From the NCBI RefSeq assembly GCF_004116955.1, contig NZ_CP026362.1:1218501-1282500 (forward strand): 64,000 nucleotides of DNA, read 5' to 3'. The stretch's first letter is position 1; each line of letters starts with the position of its first letter. A program made the position numbers and the translations under genes. The notes beneath the pieces are model-generated. The model saw only the letters and a list, made by a program, of their open reading frames with translations. It made no database searches and was not told where the DNA came from. Origin of the DNA: Bacillus vallismortis. Its GTDB lineage: Bacteria; Bacillota; Bacilli; Bacillales; Bacillaceae. Below are positions 29,862 through 38,971 of the stretch, piece by piece.

Positions 29862-31154
29862 TTGAAAACAACAATCAACCAAGTGTATAAGCACGTAGGT
29901 GAGGAAGTAACGATCGGAGCTTGGGTCGCTAATAAGCGTTCAAGCGGGAAAATCGCGTTTTTGCAGCTGCGGGACGGTACCGGGTTTATTCAAGGTGTCG
30001 TAGTCAAAGCGGAAGTGGAAGAAAGCATTTTCCAAACAGCTAAATCAGTGACACAGGAAACGTCACTCTATATAAAAGGGATTGTAAAAGAGGACGAGCG
30101 ATCTCCGCTTGGTTATGAACTAGCTGTAACCGGTATTGAAGTCATTCACGAAGCGACTGATTATCCAATTACGCCAAAAGAACACGGCACAGAATTCTTG
30201 ATGGACCACAGACATTTATGGCTCCGTTCAAAACGCCAGCACGCGATCATGAAAATCCGTAATGAAATCATTCGCGCGACTTACGAATTCTTTAATAACG
30301 AAGGCTTCGTAAAAGTGGACCCGCCGATTCTGACTGGAAGCGCACCTGAAGGAACAACAGAGCTTTTTGCGACAAAGTATTTTGATGAAGATGCGTACCT
30401 GTCCCAGAGCGGTCAGCTCTACATGGAAGCTGCGGCAATGGCTTTAGGAAAAGTATTCTCCTTCGGGCCGACATTCAGAGCGGAAAAGTCTAAAACAAAG
30501 CGCCACTTGATCGAATTCTGGATGATCGAACCGGAAATGGCCTTTGTGGAGTTTGAAGAGAACCTTCAAGTACAGGAAAATTACGTTTCTTTCATCGTGC
30601 AATCGGTTCTTAAGAATTGCAAAATTGAATTAAACACATTAGGAAGAGACACATCAAAACTTGAGCAAATGAAAGCTCCGTTCCCAAGAATCACGTATGA
30701 TGAAGCAATTGATTTTCTTAAAGAAAAAGGCTTTGACGATATCGAGTGGGGAGACGACTTCGGGGCGCCTCATGAAACAGCGATTGCTGAACACTATGAC
30801 AAACCGGTGTTCATTACTCGCTACCCGACGTCATTAAAGCCATTCTATATGCAGCCGGCTCCTGACCGTGACGATGTCGTGCTGTGCGCTGACCTGATTG
30901 CGCCGGAAGGCTATGGAGAAATTATCGGCGGATCTGAGCGGATTCATGATATGGAGCTTCTGGAAGCGCGTCTTAAAGAACATGGACTGGATTCTGACGC
31001 ATATAAATGGTATGCTGAACTTAGAAAATATGGATCAGTTCCTCATTCAGGCTTCGGCCTTGGATTAGAGCGGACAGTAGCTTGGATTAGCGGAGCGCCT
31101 CACGTTCGTGAAACCATTCCGTTCCCAAGACTGTTAAACCGTCTATATCCATAA
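29862..31154 (+). CDS. asnS: Asparaginyl-tRNA synthetase
   Basis: Class II aminoacyl-tRNA synthetase charging tRNA-Asn. OB-fold anticodon-binding domain at about 1-100 and catalytic core with [20 protein letters not shown] (motif 2, near residue 203) and [12 protein letters not shown] (motif 3, near 400). Two starts compete: ATG 29859 is only 4 bases behind GGAGGG, TTG 29862 has better spacing and gives 430 residues, the length known for B. subtilis; I prefer TTG. Confidence 0.94.
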   Translation: MKTTINQVYKHVGEEVTIGAWVANKRSSGKIAFLQLRDGTGFIQGVVVKAEVEESIFQTAKSVTQETSLYIKGIVKEDERSPLGYELAVTGIEVIHEATDYPITPKEHGTEFLMDHRHLWLRSKRQHAIMKIRNEIIRATYEFFNNEGFVKVDPPILTGSAPEGTTELFATKYFDEDAYLSQSGQLYMEAAAMALGKVFSFGPTFRAEKSKTKRHLIEFWMIEPEMAFVEFEENLQVQENYVSFIVQSVLKNCKIELNTLGRDTSKLEQMKAPFPRITYDEAIDFLKEKGFDDIEWGDDFGAPHETAIAEHYDKPVFITRYPTSLKPFYMQPAPDRDDVVLCADLIAPEGYGEIIGGSERIHDMELLEARLKEHGLDSDAYKWYAELRKYGSVPHSGFGLGLERTVAWISGAPHVRETIPFPRLLNRLYP

Positions 31155-31173
31155 TACATTCAAATGAAACAAG

Positions 31174-31204
31174 AAAAAGAGTCTCCTGCAAGGGAGACTT
31201 TTTA
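31174..31204 (+). terminator. Terminator after asnS
   Basis: AGTCTCC and GGGAGACT pair over TGCAA, with A-rich left and T-rich right flanks. Confidence 0.88.
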
Positions 31205-31248
31205 CAGTAAAGGGGACATCATGATCCTTTACAGTAAGAGGTGTGACG

Positions 31249-31947
31249 ATGAAAAAACAGCAATTTATTGATATGCAGGAACAGGGAACCTCAACAATCC
31301 CCAATCTTCTGCTTACGAATTATAAACAGCTTGGGCTCAATGAAACAGAATTTATACTGCTATTGAAAATTAAAATGCATTTAGAAAAAGGTTCTTATTT
31401 TCCTACACCGAATCAGCTGCAGGAAGGGATGTCAATTTCTGTCGAAGAATGCACAAACAGATTGCGGATGTTTATTCAAAAAGGTTTTCTGTTTATTGAA
31501 GAATGCGAGGACCAAAACGGCATCAAATTTGAGAAATATTCTCTTCAGCCTTTATGGGCCAAGCTGTACGAGTATATACAGCTTGCACAGAATCAAACGC
31601 AGGAAAGAAAAGCAGAAGGGGAACAAAAAAGCCTTTATACGATTTTTGAGGAGGAGTTCGCAAGGCCGTTATCACCTTTGGAGTGTGAAACATTGGCCAT
31701 TTGGCAGGATCAAGATCAGCATGACGCACAGCTGATCAAACACGCCTTAAAAGAGGCGGTACTGTCAGGGAAACTCAGTTTCCGCTACATTGACCGGATT
31801 TTGTTTGAGTGGAAGAAAAACGGGCTGAAAACTGTGGAGCAGGCAAAAATCCACAGCCAGAAATTCCGGCGGGTACAAACAAAGCAAACTGAACCCCAAA
31901 AAGAGTATAAAAGGCAGGTTCCTTTTTACAATTGGCTTGAACAATAA
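31249..31947 (+). CDS. dnaD: DNA replication initiation and restart protein DnaD
   Basis: Essential in low-GC Gram-positives; acts with DnaB and DnaI to load helicase at oriC and at stalled forks. 232 residues: N-terminal winged-helix oligomerisation domain (about 1-98) and a C-terminal DDBH2 DNA-binding domain (about 129-200) with the signature YIDRILFEWKKNG (YxxxIxxxW). Start ATG 31249; the GTG six bases earlier overlaps the ribosome site GAGGTG. Confidence 0.96.
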   Translation: MKKQQFIDMQEQGTSTIPNLLLTNYKQLGLNETEFILLLKIKMHLEKGSYFPTPNQLQEGMSISVEECTNRLRMFIQKGFLFIEECEDQNGIKFEKYSLQPLWAKLYEYIQLAQNQTQERKAEGEQKSLYTIFEEEFARPLSPLECETLAIWQDQDQHDAQLIKHALKEAVLSGKLSFRYIDRILFEWKKNGLKTVEQAKIHSQKFRRVQTKQTEPQKEYKRQVPFYNWLEQ

Positions 31948-31965
31948 AGTGAAAAGGTGACAATC

Positions 31966-32625
31966 GTGTTAAATCTAAAACAAATTGAATTCTGTCTAGA
32001 CAAGATAGGCGACATGTTTCCCCACGCAGAGTGTGAACTGGTTCATTCCAATCCTTTTGAATTAGTGGTGGCAGTCGCTTTATCAGCGCAATGCACAGAT
32101 GCACTTGTAAACAGAGTGACCAAAACATTATTTCAAAAATATAAACGGCCTGAAGACTATCTGGCTGTTTCGCTGGAAGAACTTCAGCAAGATATTAAAT
32201 CGATCGGTTTGTATCGCAATAAGGCCAAGAATATTCAAAAATTGAGTAAAATGATTATTGAAGATTACGGCGGGGAAGTGCCGGAAGACCGCGATGAGCT
32301 TGTCAAACTGCCTGGTGTCGGAAGAAAGACCGCTAATGTCGTAGTATCTGTTGCCTTTGGCGTACCGGCCATTGCCGTAGATACCCATGTGGAGAGAGTC
32401 AGCAAACGTCTGGGAATCTGCCGATGGAAGGACTCGGTGCTGGAAGTGGAAAAGACGCTGATGCGCAAGGTTCCAAAAGAAGACTGGTCTGTTACGCATC
32501 ACCGGCTTATTTTCTTTGGCAGATATCACTGTAAGGCCCAGTCTCCGCGCTGTGCGGAATGTCCGCTGCTGTCTCTGTGCAGAGAAGGGCAGAAAAGAGA
32601 TAAAAAAGGACTGGTGAAACGATGA
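31966..32625 (+). CDS. nth: Endonuclease III (DNA glycosylase/AP lyase)
   Basis: Base excision repair of oxidised pyrimidines. 219 residues from GTG 31966 behind AAAGGTGA. Helix-hairpin-helix LPGVGRKTANVV near residue 113 with catalytic lysine, the aspartate in VDTHVERV near 137, and a C-terminal 4Fe-4S loop with cysteine spacing C-x6-C-x2-C-x5-C (CKAQSPRCAECPLLSLC). Lies 18 bases after dnaD. Confidence 0.96.
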   Translation: MLNLKQIEFCLDKIGDMFPHAECELVHSNPFELVVAVALSAQCTDALVNRVTKTLFQKYKRPEDYLAVSLEELQQDIKSIGLYRNKAKNIQKLSKMIIEDYGGEVPEDRDELVKLPGVGRKTANVVVSVAFGVPAIAVDTHVERVSKRLGICRWKDSVLEVEKTLMRKVPKEDWSVTHHRLIFFGRYHCKAQSPRCAECPLLSLCREGQKRDKKGLVKR

Positions 32626-33116
32626 CGCAAGCCAAAGAAGTGTTGGCTTCCTATGAGCAGCACTTGAGCAGTCTTGGCCAGATGAACGCCTTGGATATCA
32701 CAGAAGCCTTGCGAATCAACCCTGTGTACTTTGACCTCTGCATGGAATCTCAAGACGTTTTTCCATGGGAAGACAGCGGCAAATACGTTCCAATTTTATT
32801 TGAAGTGTGGGAAGACATTAAGGAATCACTTCTCCCAGTCTTTCAAACAAGAAAATCGAGATGTGACCAAAACGACATGTTGAAGGGCATTGTGTGTTTG
32901 CTGGCTTCGTTCCACTGGACAGCGGGTGAGCGGGTAAAATCGCTCGATTGGCCAGAACTGACAGAGAAATCATTTCCCGTAAAGCCGATCAATTGGCCTG
33001 AACGAGTAGAATTTATTCTTCTAAAGCCGACCCAATACCATTGCTTTATTCAGCTTGATGAGCTGTTTGCTGAAATGAAAAAGCATTTTTATAAATATGC
33101 TGCGATGAATCGCTAA
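32622..33116 (+). CDS. ypoC: Uncharacterised protein YpoC
   Basis: 164-residue soluble protein of unknown function found beside nth and dnaD in Bacillus. Tryptophan-rich segments (FPWEDSGKY, FHWTAGER, INWPERVEF) stand out; no catalytic motif recognised. Its ATG overlaps the nth stop by 4 bases, so it is translationally coupled to nth. A terminator follows right after the stop. Confidence 0.85.
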   Translation: MTQAKEVLASYEQHLSSLGQMNALDITEALRINPVYFDLCMESQDVFPWEDSGKYVPILFEVWEDIKESLLPVFQTRKSRCDQNDMLKGIVCLLASFHWTAGERVKSLDWPELTEKSFPVKPINWPERVEFILLKPTQYHCFIQLDELFAEMKKHFYKYAAMNR

Positions 33117-33143
33117 AACCTCCCTTCAAGGGGAGGTTTTTTT
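33115..33143 (+). terminator. Terminator after ypoC
   Basis: AAAACCTCCC (33115-33124) pairs with GGGAGGTTTT (33131-33140), with T tract. It lies between convergent ypoC and ponA. Confidence 0.9.
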
Positions 33144-33147
33144 ATGA

Positions 33148-33177
33148 TGAAAAAAGCCATCACCCAAGGTGACGGCT
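33148..33177 (-). terminator. Terminator after ponA
   Basis: On the minus strand AGCCGTCACC pairs with GGTGATGGCT (one G-T pair) and runs into six Ts. Confidence 0.85.
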
Positions 33178-33183
33178 ATTTGT

Positions 33184-35922
33184 TTAATTTGCTTTATCAG
33201 TTGATGATGAATTTGTTTGTTTTTTGTCAGACGTGTTCGTTTTGTTTTTATTTGTATCAGATCCTGATGAATCATTTGTATCTGAGTTTGAATCACCATC
33301 CGACGTACCCTGATTGTTGTTGCTGTTGCTGTTATCATTGGTTTGGTCTTGATTGCTGTTGTCGGACGGATTGGTGTTCGTGTTGTCTTGTTTTTTGTCT
33401 TGATTGTTCGTTGAATCATCTGTCTGATCTTGATTTGTCTGACTGTCGTCTGTTTGCGAATCATCAGTCTGTGTATCATCCTGAGATTTATCTTCATCTT
33501 GCTTTTCATCATCGGTTTTCTCTTCGTCGTCTTTATCTTCTTCATCTTCATCCTTTGGCACTTCATAAGAAGTGGCAGCTGTATCGCTGCGGACATCGTC
33601 ACTGATGGCTGTTACTTGAAATTTATACACAGATCCAGGCTGTACACCGGATATGACGGCTTCTTTTGCAGAACTGTTCTGAATCTCTGAATAGCTGCCG
33701 CCATCGACAGACTGCTTCACTTCAAAGGTGGCATCACCGTCATATTTCCAGCTTAAAGTCAGAGATTGATTGTCTTTGTCATATTTCACGCTTAAGCCAG
33801 TCGGTTTATCTGTTTCTTCTTTTTCATAAGTTTTAGAAACAGTAGAAGGGGCAGTGCCTTTGACAAAGTACTCCGTAAGCTTTTTGTCGCTCGGCGTATT
33901 TGGCCCCGCCAATTTCGCCGGGTTAGAACCTTTTTCTACAGTGGCTTCGACCACGCTGTCAGGCTTCTCAAACGATCCGCTTCCGTCATCGACATCGGCA
34001 ATGAGCTGGGCGAATAGACGTTTTGCAACCTGCTGTTCTGTTTTATTTAAAGATTTTTTCCCTAATTTGTTGTTAGAGTCTACACCTGTCCATACAGCAG
34101 CGGTATATTGAGGTGTATATCCCACAAACCAAGAATCAGGTACACCACCTGACGCAATATTGTATTTTTGTATAGTCGTTTCATCAAAGTTTGTAGTCCC
34201 AGTTTTTCCGGCTACTTCTACTCCAGGGACTTGAGCGAGCTGTCCAGTACCTGTTTTAACAGCTGTTTTCAGCATATCTGTAATCATAAACGCAGTATAA
34301 TCGCTCATTGCTGACTTTGATTTCGGTGTTAAATCAAGCTTTGTGCCATCGTTGAATTCAATAGACTTCACAAAATGCGGGTCGTTATACGTTCCGTTAT
34401 TTCCAAACGCGCTGTATGCGCCTGCCATAGTTAGAGGAGAAACACCATCGTCTCCACCAAATCCGCCAATTGAGTAGGCCTCTGATACATTATCCCTTGT
34501 TAATCCCAGTCCAAGACCGTTTGCAAAGTCTACTGCAGCATCTTTACCAGCTGCCTGAAATGCTTTTAAGGCTGGAATATTTCTAGATTGTGCAAGTGCA
34601 TAACGCATAGAGATAGGCCCTAGATATTTACGGTCCCAATCACGGATTGGTTTTCCGTTAGAATACGTATATGCTGAGTCATCAATTTGTTCATACGTAG
34701 ACCATTTTTTGTTTTCAATAACTGGACCGTAGTCTAAAATCGGCTTTATGGTCGAACCAGGCTGTGCCTTAGTTTGAGTTGCATAGTTAAAGCCTCCGAC
34801 AGGCTGATTGCGCCCAGCGCCAATCGCTCGAATTTCTCCATTTTTTGTATCGAGAAGGGTAACGCCGCCCTGCATGCCTTCAGTAAATCCGACGGTGTCT
34901 CCGTCCATTAATTCATTTAGTTTGTCTTGTGCTTTCGTATCTAATGTTGTATAAATTTTTAATCCGTCAGTTCCTGGATTGACATCAGATTTGTCTTCAA
35001 TTTCTTTCATGACTTCTTCAACAAACGCGCTATATTTGTTTGAATTGTTTTTTTCATATTCCTGTTGTGATACAACGCCTTCGTCTTTCATCGCCACATT
35101 TTTGGCTTTATTATATTCAGGATCAGAAATAAATTTTTGTTTTTTCATCAGACTGAGTACGATGTTCCGTCTTTTTTCCGCTTTATCCGGGTTTTTAACG
35201 GGATTGTACGCTGTCGGGCTTTGCGGCATGCCCGCAAGTGTTGCCGCTTGTTCTACAGTCAATTTGCTTAAATCTGTGACGCCGAAAAATTCTTCCGCCG
35301 CTTTTCCGATTCCATATGCTCTAGGAGAAAAATAAATCCGGTTTAAATACATTTCTAAAATTTCATCTTTAGAGTAATTGCGCTCCAGCTGAATCGAAAG
35401 CCATACTTCCTGCACCTTCCGTTTCAGCGTCTTCTGATGAGAAAGAAGGGAGTTCTTGACGACCTGCTGGGTGATCGTACTTCCGCCTTCAGCACCGAAG
35501 CCGTCTGTAAAGTTGGCGACTAAGGCGCCGCCGATACGGACAGGGTCAATTCCGTGGTGTTCATAAAAACGGGCATCCTCTGTCGCAATAAAGGCTTCTT
35601 TTACAGTATCGGGAATTTCATCTATCGAGACGTAGGTCCGTTTTTCGGAGCCGTACTCAGCGATTTCTTCTCCATTTCTATCATATATTGTCGAAGAATA
35701 AGGCGTCTTTAATTTATTTTCGTCAAGCTTTGGCGCATCTGAAACCATGACGGCAAATGTGACGGCACCGCCGACTACGCCTAAAACAAATAGAATGAGT
35801 AAAGTAAAAAGGGTCTTTTTAAACAATCCGCCTTTTTTTCGTTTCTTGCCTTTTTTCGGTGAAGGACTCGATTTGCTGTTCGCTTTTCGTCGAGCTTCAC
35901 GGCTGGTAAATTGATCTGACAT
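33184..35922 (-). CDS. ponA: Penicillin-binding protein 1A/1b (bifunctional)
   Basis: Class A PBP that polymerises and cross-links peptidoglycan. 912 residues: basic cytoplasmic head (to about 34), one membrane helix (36-60), glycosyltransferase domain with E115 in ATEDARFYEHHG, transpeptidase domain with S390 in PGSTIKP, SRN and KTGTTN, then a fibronectin-III-like module (near 700-790) and a long tail of D, N, T, Q and S repeats. The tail is low-complexity and probably lies in the wall. Cotranscribed behind recU, 21 bases apart. Confidence 0.97.
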   Translation of the reverse strand: MSDQFTSREARRKANSKSSPSPKKGKKRKKGGLFKKTLFTLLILFVLGVVGGAVTFAVMVSDAPKLDENKLKTPYSSTIYDRNGEEIAEYGSEKRTYVSIDEIPDTVKEAFIATEDARFYEHHGIDPVRIGGALVANFTDGFGAEGGSTITQQVVKNSLLSHQKTLKRKVQEVWLSIQLERNYSKDEILEMYLNRIYFSPRAYGIGKAAEEFFGVTDLSKLTVEQAATLAGMPQSPTAYNPVKNPDKAEKRRNIVLSLMKKQKFISDPEYNKAKNVAMKDEGVVSQQEYEKNNSNKYSAFVEEVMKEIEDKSDVNPGTDGLKIYTTLDTKAQDKLNELMDGDTVGFTEGMQGGVTLLDTKNGEIRAIGAGRNQPVGGFNYATQTKAQPGSTIKPILDYGPVIENKKWSTYEQIDDSAYTYSNGKPIRDWDRKYLGPISMRYALAQSRNIPALKAFQAAGKDAAVDFANGLGLGLTRDNVSEAYSIGGFGGDDGVSPLTMAGAYSAFGNNGTYNDPHFVKSIEFNDGTKLDLTPKSKSAMSDYTAFMITDMLKTAVKTGTGQLAQVPGVEVAGKTGTTNFDETTIQKYNIASGGVPDSWFVGYTPQYTAAVWTGVDSNNKLGKKSLNKTEQQVAKRLFAQLIADVDDGSGSFEKPDSVVEATVEKGSNPAKLAGPNTPSDKKLTEYFVKGTAPSTVSKTYEKEETDKPTGLSVKYDKDNQSLTLSWKYDGDATFEVKQSVDGGSYSEIQNSSAKEAVISGVQPGSVYKFQVTAISDDVRSDTAATSYEVPKDEDEEDKDDEEKTDDEKQDEDKSQDDTQTDDSQTDDSQTNQDQTDDSTNNQDKKQDNTNTNPSDNSNQDQTNDNSNSNNNQGTSDGDSNSDTNDSSGSDTNKNKTNTSDKKQTNSSSTDKAN

Positions 35923-35943
35923 AACATCTCAACCTTTCGTTAA

Positions 35944-36564
35944 TCAACCTTTCGCACTAGATGACGGCGAAAAATAAAGCTGTTCTATAATACTAATATA
36001 ATCAATTCTAGGTGCGTATCCAAGAGAAATCGGATACGCCGCTTCCTCTAATTCATCTTTTCGAATTGATTTTCTGCCGTTTTTTTCTTTTCTTTCCCAG
36101 AAATCAAACAGTTTATCGGCTTCCAAAAAATAAACCTGGTCGAAAGCGGATATAATAACAAAACAAATACCGTCTTGAGCCATTACCTGCTTCATATGTT
36201 CGATTTGATGATCATGAAAATTCTGCAAGGGGAAAGAGGTCTTGTTTTTTGTTTCTTTCGCCTCAAAATCAATATACCGCCCTTTGTAAATCCCGTTATA
36301 ATCTGTCGTTGATGATTGTTTGAAGTAAGCTTCTTTTATCACTGCGGCACTTCTTTTTGGATAATGGACATTTACAATTTGAACAGGTGTCGGCTTTTTG
36401 TGTATGACGGCAATTTGGTTTGTCAGATAATACTTATTCGTTTCGTTTAAGTCATCTTCGAGGGTCATTCCGCGATTACTGTAGGACGGGGCCCTTTTCT
36501 GACTGTTTTGGGATGAAACCGAATGTTTCGGCTGAAACGTTTTTCCGTTAGGATACCGAATCAT
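35944..36564 (-). CDS. recU: Holliday junction resolvase RecU
   Basis: Resolves four-way junctions in recombination and chromosome segregation; the Gram-positive counterpart of RuvC. 206 residues with the catalytic D88, E101 and K103 in [19 protein letters not shown]. Ribosome site AAGGAGGATG on the minus strand. Divergent from yppC, with only 40 bases between the start codons. Confidence 0.96.
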   Translation of the reverse strand: MIRYPNGKTFQPKHSVSSQNSQKRAPSYSNRGMTLEDDLNETNKYYLTNQIAVIHKKPTPVQIVNVHYPKRSAAVIKEAYFKQSSTTDYNGIYKGRYIDFEAKETKNKTSFPLQNFHDHQIEHMKQVMAQDGICFVIISAFDQVYFLEADKLFDFWERKEKNGRKSIRKDELEEAAYPISLGYAPRIDYISIIEQLYFSPSSSAKG

Positions 36565-36604
36565 TTTCTCATCCTCCTTATTAAACTATTCGTGACGGAA
36601 GTGA

Positions 36605-37567
36605 ATGTACATGCAAGAACAACAGGCCATCAGAAAGCTTCTGAGCGGGATTGAGCGGCAGACAAAAGCAAAAAACGCAGATAACATTTCAAGAACGAAC
36701 GCATATAAAGCATTTTATGACCGTCATCCGGAAATCAAATGGTCGCTCTTGGCATCTTTTGTTTCTCGCAATGCCGGCTGGTCAATGACTGACTTAAAAG
36801 GCAGCCTGTTTCAGCTCGGACTCCGTGAGAGACAGCAAAAGTGGTTCTTTTTAGCCTATGAAAGAGCGAACTGGCTTATTTTTTCGGATGCCTATCCGCA
36901 GCTTCTTTTGTACCACTGGTCAAAAAACATCGGGAAACCGCTGTTCCATCATCTCCATGTGTTTGGCGTCTCGCGATTTATGGCAGAAGAATGGGCCCGT
37001 TTTTGGCATGAGAGAAACACGGAGCGGCTGATGTATGCCCTCATTATAAATGAACAAAACACTATCCAAACACCTATTATACAAAATCCTTCGTTTAAAA
37101 AGAACGTTTTTGACACGATTCCTTTTTATTTAAGTGACTGGTTTCATTTTAACACCGTTATTTTTCCTTCTTCAGACGGGTTTCTTTACGGCATTTCAGT
37201 AAAACGCTTTTCTAAAACAATGGAAAGGATACGGCTGGGAAAGCAGCTGTCTGAATTGCTGTTCAGTCCGGAATTGTTCTCTTCTTTTTATCACTATTTG
37301 CACACAGTGCCGCACACAGGCTCCCGTTTTGATATGGAAAAAATGATTGGGATCACAAAGAGAACATCTCCTATGTTAAGGACATGCTACCCTGAGTTCA
37401 TCCACTCATTAGACGGAAAGAAAACGGATTGGTTTCATGGAAAGATGAAGAAAGCATTCTTTAGGCGTGAGGAATTGCCGAAGCAGATTGAATTGACAGA
37501 CTGGTATCTGCATAAAAAACGTCAGCTTCATGCGCTTTTTGCGGTGGAGCATTGGCTGAAAAAATAA
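36605..37567 (+). CDS. yppC: YppC, DUF2515 family
   Basis: 320-residue protein rich in W, F, H and R, with no signal peptide and no known catalytic motif; DUF2515 is confined to Bacillus-like species. The start is uncertain: ATG 36605 lies 5 bases behind GGA, ATG 36611 has slightly different spacing and would remove two residues. It diverges from recU-ponA and ends in a shared terminator with sspM. Confidence 0.82.
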   Translation: MYMQEQQAIRKLLSGIERQTKAKNADNISRTNAYKAFYDRHPEIKWSLLASFVSRNAGWSMTDLKGSLFQLGLRERQQKWFFLAYERANWLIFSDAYPQLLLYHWSKNIGKPLFHHLHVFGVSRFMAEEWARFWHERNTERLMYALIINEQNTIQTPIIQNPSFKKNVFDTIPFYLSDWFHFNTVIFPSSDGFLYGISVKRFSKTMERIRLGKQLSELLFSPELFSSFYHYLHTVPHTGSRFDMEKMIGITKRTSPMLRTCYPEFIHSLDGKKTDWFHGKMKKAFFRREELPKQIELTDWYLHKKRQLHALFAVEHWLKK

Positions 37568-37593
37568 AGAAGCAAGGAATTTCCTTGCTTCTT
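37568..37593. terminator. Bidirectional terminator between yppC and sspM
   Basis: AGAAGCAAGGAA and TTCCTTGCTTCT form a near-perfect palindrome serving convergent genes; it overlaps the sspM stop codon. Confidence 0.85.
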
Positions 37594-37696
37594 ACGTAGA
37601 AGGGCGGTTTGGGCCGCCTAATTTTTTATCTAAAGAATCGATTGCTTTTGATTCATTCTTTTTTTGCTGGCCGGCTTTTTTCGGTCTGGTTTTCAT
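37592..37696 (-). CDS. sspM: Small acid-soluble spore protein M
   Basis: 34-residue, highly basic minor spore protein (begins MKTRPKKAGQQKKNESKA, ends GGPNRPST), nearly identical to B. subtilis SspM as I know it. The gene runs from ATG at 37696 down to TAA at 37592 and has a GAGGAGGTG ribosome site. Such proteins accumulate in the forespore core under sigma-G. A possible sigma-G promoter sits upstream: GTATG at 37744-37740 and CAAACGA 16 bases on. Confidence 0.93.
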   Translation of the reverse strand: MKTRPKKAGQQKKNESKAIDSLDKKLGGPNRPST

Positions 37697-37716
37697 ACGG
37701 CACCTCCTCACAAATA

Positions 37717-37744
37717 TCGTTTGCATTAAGGGGGCGGATCATAC
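37717..37744 (-). promoter_or_regulatory. Possible sigma-G promoter of sspM
   Basis: Minus strand GTATG (37744-37740) fits the sigma-G -35; CAAACGA after a 16-base spacer fits the CATACTA-type -10 at five of seven positions. Confidence 0.35.
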
Positions 37745-37896
37745 AATTTTTGCGGGTGTTTTTGTCGAAAACTTCAGCTTTTCGTGGAATACCTGTTTGT
37801 TTGGCGATTTGCTTCTAGTTTTGTCATGAGGAAGGAAAGAGCTTGAAGAGCAAAGAATCTTAACCGGGAGAGATGAGGAAAAAGGGAGGTACACGA

Positions 37897-38142
37897 ATGT
37901 CCGGTTACGTAAGCAAGACAGATATTCTCCGTATGCTTTCTGATATAGAAGATGAATTGACCCGAGCTGAGCAAAGCCTGAATCATTCCTTAAACGCATG
38001 TGAGGCTGAGATGCGGGAAACGGAAAACGGTCGCCTGAGTGTGCTGGAAGAAGAAATCATGGACCTTCATATTTGTATAGACGAGCTGCATCAATCACCT
38101 GAACACAGGTATGCATTTGAAAAGGTATACCGTATCGGCTGA
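37897..38142 (+). CDS. yppD: Small protein YppD
   Basis: 81-residue soluble, acidic, almost wholly helical protein (MSGYVSKTDILRMLSDIEDEL...), probably coiled-coil. ATG 37897 with GGGAGG is preferred over an upstream frame start whose product would be longer than the known family. Function unknown. Only 42 bases separate it from yppE. Confidence 0.82.
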   Translation: MSGYVSKTDILRMLSDIEDELTRAEQSLNHSLNACEAEMRETENGRLSVLEEEIMDLHICIDELHQSPEHRYAFEKVYRIG

Positions 38143-38184
38143 ATTTGCGTGTGAAATTTGGTACGATATCCATTGAGGTGAAGA

Positions 38185-38559
38185 ATGTTGCAATCACAAA
38201 CATTGCTGGAAATGACCGAGCAAATGATTGAAGCTGCTGAAAATGGCGCTGATCGATACCAGAAAGGAAAAGACAGTGATCTTTCATATGATTTTTTTGA
38301 GACGATAAAGCCTGCCGTTGAAGAGAATGATGATCTGGCGGCTCACTGGGCCAAAGGGGCACTTGAATGGATAAAAGCCCGCCGTCCGAAATATGTGCAT
38401 AAAGAACAAATTGAGACCGTAAAGGATAATTTCCTGGAAATGGTCCTTCAATCCTATGTTCACCATATTCATAAAAAACGATTCAAGGACATCACTGAGT
38501 CTGTCCTTTATACATTGCATGCAGTAAAGGAAGAAATAGCAAGAGAAGACAGCCGGTAA
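38185..38559 (+). CDS. yppE: YppE, DUF1798 helical protein
   Basis: 124-residue soluble protein; the B. subtilis homologue has been solved as a four-helix bundle, but its role is unknown. Helices are visible around SQTLLEMTEQMIEAAENG, AAHWAKGALEWIKAR and MVLQSYVHHIHKKRF. Start ATG 38185 behind GAGGTGAAG. A terminator overlaps its last codons. Confidence 0.88.
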   Translation: MLQSQTLLEMTEQMIEAAENGADRYQKGKDSDLSYDFFETIKPAVEENDDLAAHWAKGALEWIKARRPKYVHKEQIETVKDNFLEMVLQSYVHHIHKKRFKDITESVLYTLHAVKEEIAREDSR

Positions 38560-38573
38560 AGGCTGTCTTCTTT
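38543..38573. terminator. Terminator at the end of yppE
   Basis: GAAGACAGCC (38545-38554) pairs with GGCTGTCTTC (38561-38570), A-rich before and TTT after; may serve both convergent genes. Confidence 0.85.
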
Positions 38574-38597
38574 AAGTTTGTTATAGGGGGCCGGACG

Positions 38598-38786
38598 CTA
38601 ATTCAACTCATACGCCGGACTTTCTGCTCCATGTGCTTCGAGAACCTTCATACTGTTACGAAACTCAATTGTGCTGAGATGTCCTTGAATATAGAGGAAC
38701 TTGGCAAAGTCCATCAGTTTATTCATACAGTCTGTTTCATATTTCTTCATTTCTGCAAAACGTTTGCTTAAGTATGATACGTTCAT
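38598..38786 (-). CDS. yppF: Small protein YppF
   Basis: 62-residue soluble helical protein (MNVSYLSKRFAEMKKYETDC...) of the YppF-like family in Bacillus. Reverse strand, start ATG at 38786 with GAGAGGGGATG ribosome site. Its neighbours yppE and yppG are on the other strand. No motif gives a function. Confidence 0.83.
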   Translation of the reverse strand: MNVSYLSKRFAEMKKYETDCMNKLMDFAKFLYIQGHLSTIEFRNSMKVLEAHGAESPAYELN

Positions 38787-38917
38787 TATGGTGCATCCCC
38801 TCTCATCTGTATTGAAGATATAGTACCATAATGATTCGACTTTTTTCTGTTTTTAAAAAATTTAAACTTTCGACACAATTTGACAAAAGCGAATCAGGCA
38901 TTGTGACACAACCAATA

Positions 38918-38945
38918 GACTTCATTCATACTATATTGAAGAGAA
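38918..38945 (+). promoter_or_regulatory. Likely sigma-K promoter of yppG
   Basis: ACA (38918-38920) 16 bases before CATACTATA (38937-38945), which fits CATAnnnTA exactly. The ribosome site lies about 17 bases further on. Confidence 0.5.
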
Positions 38946-38971
38946 ATATGTTGAGTTTAGGGGGAATCGTA

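Noticed and set aside
31201..31240. Repeated TTTACAGTAA before dnaD
   Set aside because: Two short copies about 30 bases apart, one inside the asnS terminator tail; too short to claim a regulatory site.
33126..33605. Long frames on both strands inside the end of ponA, one strikingly cysteine-rich
   Set aside because: They are shadows of the GAT/AAT/ACA/CAA-rich tail codons of ponA read in other frames; no ribosome site, and PonA is clearly the real product.
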